Shown here one piece after another: positions 7,701 to 8,714 of a DNA stretch of 8,714 bases. Under the pieces are notes generated by a model that ran no database searches, was not told where the DNA came from, and saw nothing but the letters and a program-made list of their open reading frames with translations. The translations under genes were made by a program, and so were the position numbers. This DNA comes from Deltaproteobacteria bacterium (GTDB lineage Bacteria; Desulfobacterota; Binatia; UBA12015): NCBI GenBank assembly GCA_003447545.1, contig DLYX01000393.1, forward strand, positions 1-8,714, given 5' to 3'. Position 1 is the first letter of the stretch, and every line of letters starts with the position of its first letter.

Positions 7701-7714
7701 ATTTTTTCGTTCAT
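4703..7714 (-). CDS. Fused sulfotransferase / SAM methyltransferase / GT4-like glycosyltransferase
   Basis: One uninterrupted polypeptide of about 1003 residues (numbering from the ATG at 7712-7714) with three enzymatic modules. Residues 1-220 form a Sulfotransfer_3-like domain: PAPS 5'-phosphosulfate loop GMHRSGTSL at 11-19, NEKGFFEHRQVLEVHD at 43-58, VKDPRLARLLPLW at 106-118, and a 3'-phosphate-binding region IIVLRKPSEIAAS at 132-144. Residues 274-320 are Glu/Gln/Arg-rich and look like a coiled-coil spacer. Residues about 370-545 are a class I methyltransferase with motif I LEAGCASGYFG (401-411), acidic GVETD (423-427) and FGDVLEHI (464-471), as in Methyltransf_23-type enzymes. Residues about 608-940 resemble a GT-B (GT4-like) glycosyltransferase: FDIDDLLTEIPDY (686-698), then SRFNSCKSAIKFLDYAQTGV (842-861), where Asp replaces the more usual Glu of the KFLEYA motif. 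A basic tail (about 960-1003) follows. It is probably cytoplasmic or membrane-associated and would glycosylate, sulfate and methylate a surface glycan or lipid-linked precursor; substrates are inferred. It heads the minus-strand operon with the two membrane ORFs. Confidence 0.9.
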   Translation of the reverse strand: MNEKIALFVLGMHRSGTSLMAGCLAALGVDFGTDMVPARKDVNEKGFFEHRQVLEVHDQLLTLLGSDWADPCALPEDWWHGASGIAEQRHLRSIAHQDLRGPVIGVKDPRLARLLPLWTDIMRKEARAAKAIIVLRKPSEIAASLERRDQFSEERSLLLWLTQMLSTEEVTRDLPRLFITFEEILENPTATCQKIADHLDVPFATSPEDSREALSAFAAPSLRHHQLTSPENPMVAEAWEVFQRAAVDSSFNPGRALEHIRERTNASSSLFYATHNQMAHELEETRAAFRESVDALKQRDQQLDDVSNGFQTALDTLRELGVISPETPVPEILSRLPEGKSPPLEFSQNLEKTLTIPATRPEESQSLTYKGSIDFSIENNSHSIAFRFLTEASEGRVCRILEAGCASGYFGNALRAFGHEVWGVETDNQAAAVAKESLDNVFVGTIEKFLETKDRPSAFDFVTFGDVLEHIADPETILRQTRELLGPQGCVIASIPNVAHLAVRSMLLEGRFEYSKLGIMDETHLRFFTRDSILELFAHAGFTVERIAKTVLPVSATGIPVQPASTAAATEFCNDDEADVFQFVILARPTNIDKPIEIPVNFPARTGKRILALPPVADSTLVDIRIRQPLREWSEQLGGHFRCGNLIIPLPEDIAWAEIIVLQREANEPTLALIRQLQGYGKKIVFDIDDLLTEIPDYLLSAKTTTAKRKILEETIATVDAVTVATEPLREAYRELNPNIFVVPNTSPAIAPHPEIATKDERVALVVASSDTVRLDFITDCLREVQASRGDQVRLIGIGPPGDYLADQGLDIERNKNLNYQNFRLFLQSLPNAIGLIPLDESRFNSCKSAIKFLDYAQTGVPAICSNVAPYAQVVIDGVTGRLAINETEAWTNSIYDLLDDAAGREALATAAKRAANQELGSQHAAAAWQELVDHLEPYPARTTSFNPELIASLEVPTRALRVLDRVRGLVQKIQDPTRANKIRRIWKIEGLSGFGRRLIGRH

Positions 7715-7721
7715 GCCCAAT

Positions 7722-7728
7722 CTTCCCT
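7722..7728 (-). promoter_or_regulatory. Ribosome-binding site fixing the start of the fused enzyme at 7714
   Basis: AGGGAAG on the minus strand lies seven bases before the ATG at 7712-7714. The frame stays open upstream to a TTG at 7762, but those 16 extra residues have no leader. The sulfotransferase P-loop also begins right after MNEKIALFVL, as expected for a genuine N-terminus. No convincing -35/-10 promoter was seen between 7715 and 7780. Confidence 0.65.
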
Positions 7729-7779
7729 GTTGGACTCGGGGAAGTAAAACGCTTGGTCCCAACGGTCGCGCTGTTTGGC

Positions 7780-7816
7780 GAGTGATCCGACGGCCTTGAC
7801 GGTCGTCGGATCACTC
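7780..7816 (-). terminator. Long intergenic hairpin, probable terminator without U-run
   Basis: The arms 7780-7795 and 7801-7816 form a 16-position stem around a five-base loop. All positions pair except 7793/7803, which is G·U in plus-strand RNA and A/C in minus-strand RNA. It begins six bases after the stop of the secreted-type gene and precedes the leader of the fused-enzyme operon. The position fits a terminator, or an mRNA 3'-end stabiliser, separating the two minus-strand units. No U-tract follows on either strand, so it is not a canonical intrinsic terminator. An attenuator or a protein-binding palindrome is also possible. Confidence 0.55.
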
Positions 7817-7822
7817 ACCCGA

Positions 7823-8714
7823 TTAGTCCGTCATCACGGCGACGCTGGTCGAGCCGCGAACAGCACCGCCGGAGTCGGCGAAATCGACATAGATGCGTGA
7901 GCCCGCCGGATCGAGAGGAATATCGCCGTTTCCTTTTACGAAAATGGAGTAGGTCGGCGTTGCGTTACTGTCGATCACGGTCGTCACGCTCGCCGCGGGC
8001 GGCCATTCAAGACAGGCGGCCGTCGCCGGGTTGGTCTCGCAGACCGATAGCTCGAGGCCGAGGTTCTGTTTGGATACCCTCGGGGTTACCGTCAGGCTGT
8101 CCGAGGCTCCAACGTTGATGGACGCCACTGCGAAGAATCCGGTCCCCGCACGACCGGGAATGTGTACGATGCCGTCATTCAGCACAGTAGCCGAAAGGGC
8201 GACGACATCTGCCGGTTGGCTCTGCGAGGCCGAAAGAAGCAGGGTATTGATACCCACGAAGACCGCTGCCGGTTCAGAATTGAGGCAGTCGTAAATCAGC
8301 TCCACATCGACGGTCTCGAAACTTTCCGTCGGGACGATCTTGAATGCCCATGTCGAGTAGTCGTTAGCCGCAATGCTGGTTGTGGGGTTGGGGCCGCTGA
8401 TAGTGCCATTGGTATTCCGGTCGGTCAGATAGCTCGTGAAAATCGCCGGAATGTCGGTTCCCATGGTGATCGTACAGTTGACCGCCGGAAAATCCGAGGC
8501 GTTGACGATGGTCGCAAAGGCGCTCGCGTTGGCGTTGACCTGGACCGAGCGGCTACCGGGCAACGTGGAGCTGAAAATCACGGTGGTCCCTTGGATCACG
8601 GGAATAGTCGGGGTTGGGCTCGGTGTCGGCTCGGGGGTGGGGGTCGGCTCGGCGGTGGGCGTCGGCGCCGGGGTGGGCGTCGGCTCGGCGGGAGGCGTCG
8701 GGCCGGCGGCAGGG
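7823..8714 (-). CDS. Partial secreted-type protein: Pro/Thr-rich linker plus beta-rich C-terminal domain
   Basis: The frame is open from the right edge to the TAA at 7823-7825, giving 296 visible residues; the true N-terminus and any signal peptide lie outside the window. A GTG at 8599 could be mistaken for a start, but the frame continues upstream as a Pro/Thr/Glu/Ala linker (for example PTPTPEPTPSPTPT), so this is one continuous protein. After the linker come about 250 residues rich in Ser, Thr, Val, Ala, Asn and Gly with alternating hydrophobic patterns, typical of extracellular beta-sandwich domains. Four cysteines (at 42, 105, 187 and 196 counted from the GTG codon) could form two disulfides, consistent with export. 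The ending RGSTSVAVMTD and the AVASINVGASDSLTVTPRV stretch resemble an uncharacterised exoprotein domain I have seen in Proteobacteria, but I cannot give a family name. The role is unknown, perhaps a surface or extracellular protein. It ends just before the hairpin that separates it from the glycan-type operon. Confidence 0.8.
   Translation of the reverse strand, partial: PAAGPTPPAEPTPTPAPTPTAEPTPTPEPTPSPTPTIPVIQGTTVIFSSTLPGSRSVQVNANASAFATIVNASDFPAVNCTITMGTDIPAIFTSYLTDRNTNGTISGPNPTTSIAANDYSTWAFKIVPTESFETVDVELIYDCLNSEPAAVFVGINTLLLSASQSQPADVVALSATVLNDGIVHIPGRAGTGFFAVASINVGASDSLTVTPRVSKQNLGLELSVCETNPATAACLEWPPAASVTTVIDSNATPTYSIFVKGNGDIPLDPAGSRIYVDFADSGGAVRGSTSVAVMTD
8607..8714 (-). repeat. Six degenerate 18-bp tandem units encoding the Pro/Thr-rich linker
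   Basis: Starting at 8607, 8625, 8643, 8661, 8679 and 8697, each 18-base unit begins GTCGG on the plus strand, and most end in GGTGGG or a close variant. The units at 8643 and 8679 differ at very few positions. On the minus strand each unit encodes a hexapeptide of the type P-T-A/P-E/A-P-T. The array reaches the window edge, so its full copy number is unknown. The in-frame period means copy changes would lengthen or shorten the linker without breaking the protein. Confidence 0.75.

Noticed and set aside
7092..7814. 240-codon minus-strand frame overlapping the sulfotransferase start
   Set aside because: Alternative frame of the same strand with Arg/Pro/Ser-rich shadow composition. The sulfotransferase frame carries the P-loop and a proper ribosome-binding site.
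8597..8599. GTG as the start of the secreted-type protein
   Set aside because: The frame stays open to the window edge and encodes a Pro/Thr linker in phase, so GTG is an internal valine codon.
8607..8714. Tandem repeats as a possible CRISPR array
   Set aside because: Units are contiguous 18-mers without spacers, in phase with a Pro/Thr-coding frame.

Overview
The window has moderately high GC and bacterial gene organisation: tight spacing, ATGA junctions and Shine-Dalgarno-type leaders. No rRNA, tRNA or phylogenetic marker is present, so the host cannot be fixed. A plant-type glutathione reductase, an LL-diaminopimelate aminotransferase (DapL) and a secreted-type protein with a long Pro/Thr linker fit a Gram-negative bacterium outside the classic enterics. 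A deltaproteobacterial or related lineage is plausible, but that is inference.

Left part (1-2695, plus strand): housekeeping genes. The first 67 bases may hold the tail of an upstream gene whose stop overlaps the next start. Glutathione-disulfide reductase (gor, 64-1419) follows, then LL-diaminopimelate aminotransferase (dapL, 1463-2695). Gor maintains reduced glutathione; DapL makes LL-diaminopimelate for lysine and peptidoglycan. They share a strand but have no obvious metabolic link.

Middle part (2720-7714, minus strand, convergent with dapL): a compact three-ORF operon, read from high to low coordinates. First is a roughly 1003-residue protein that joins a PAPS-type sulfotransferase, a coiled-coil spacer, a class I SAM methyltransferase and a GT4-like glycosyltransferase. 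Thirteen bases later comes a 382-residue polytopic membrane protein. It overlaps by ATGA a 274-residue protein with four more membrane segments and a soluble C-terminal domain. The two membrane ORFs look like the N- and C-terminal parts of one GT-C-like (DUF6077-like) membrane protein. The junction carries a T4G5 run that forms a perfect X-XXY-YYZ heptamer in the correct frame for a -1 shift. The operon most likely builds or decorates a cell-surface or exported glycan.

Right part (7823-8714, minus strand): the C-terminal 296 residues of a gene running off the window edge. It has an 18-bp-periodic Pro/Thr-rich linker followed by a beta-rich, cysteine-containing, secreted-type domain. A 16-bp-stem hairpin (7780-7816) separates it from the operon.

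The observations most worth following are the split or frameshifted membrane protein, the sulfotransferase-methyltransferase-glycosyltransferase fusion, and a possible link between these enzymes and the Pro/Thr-rich neighbour.
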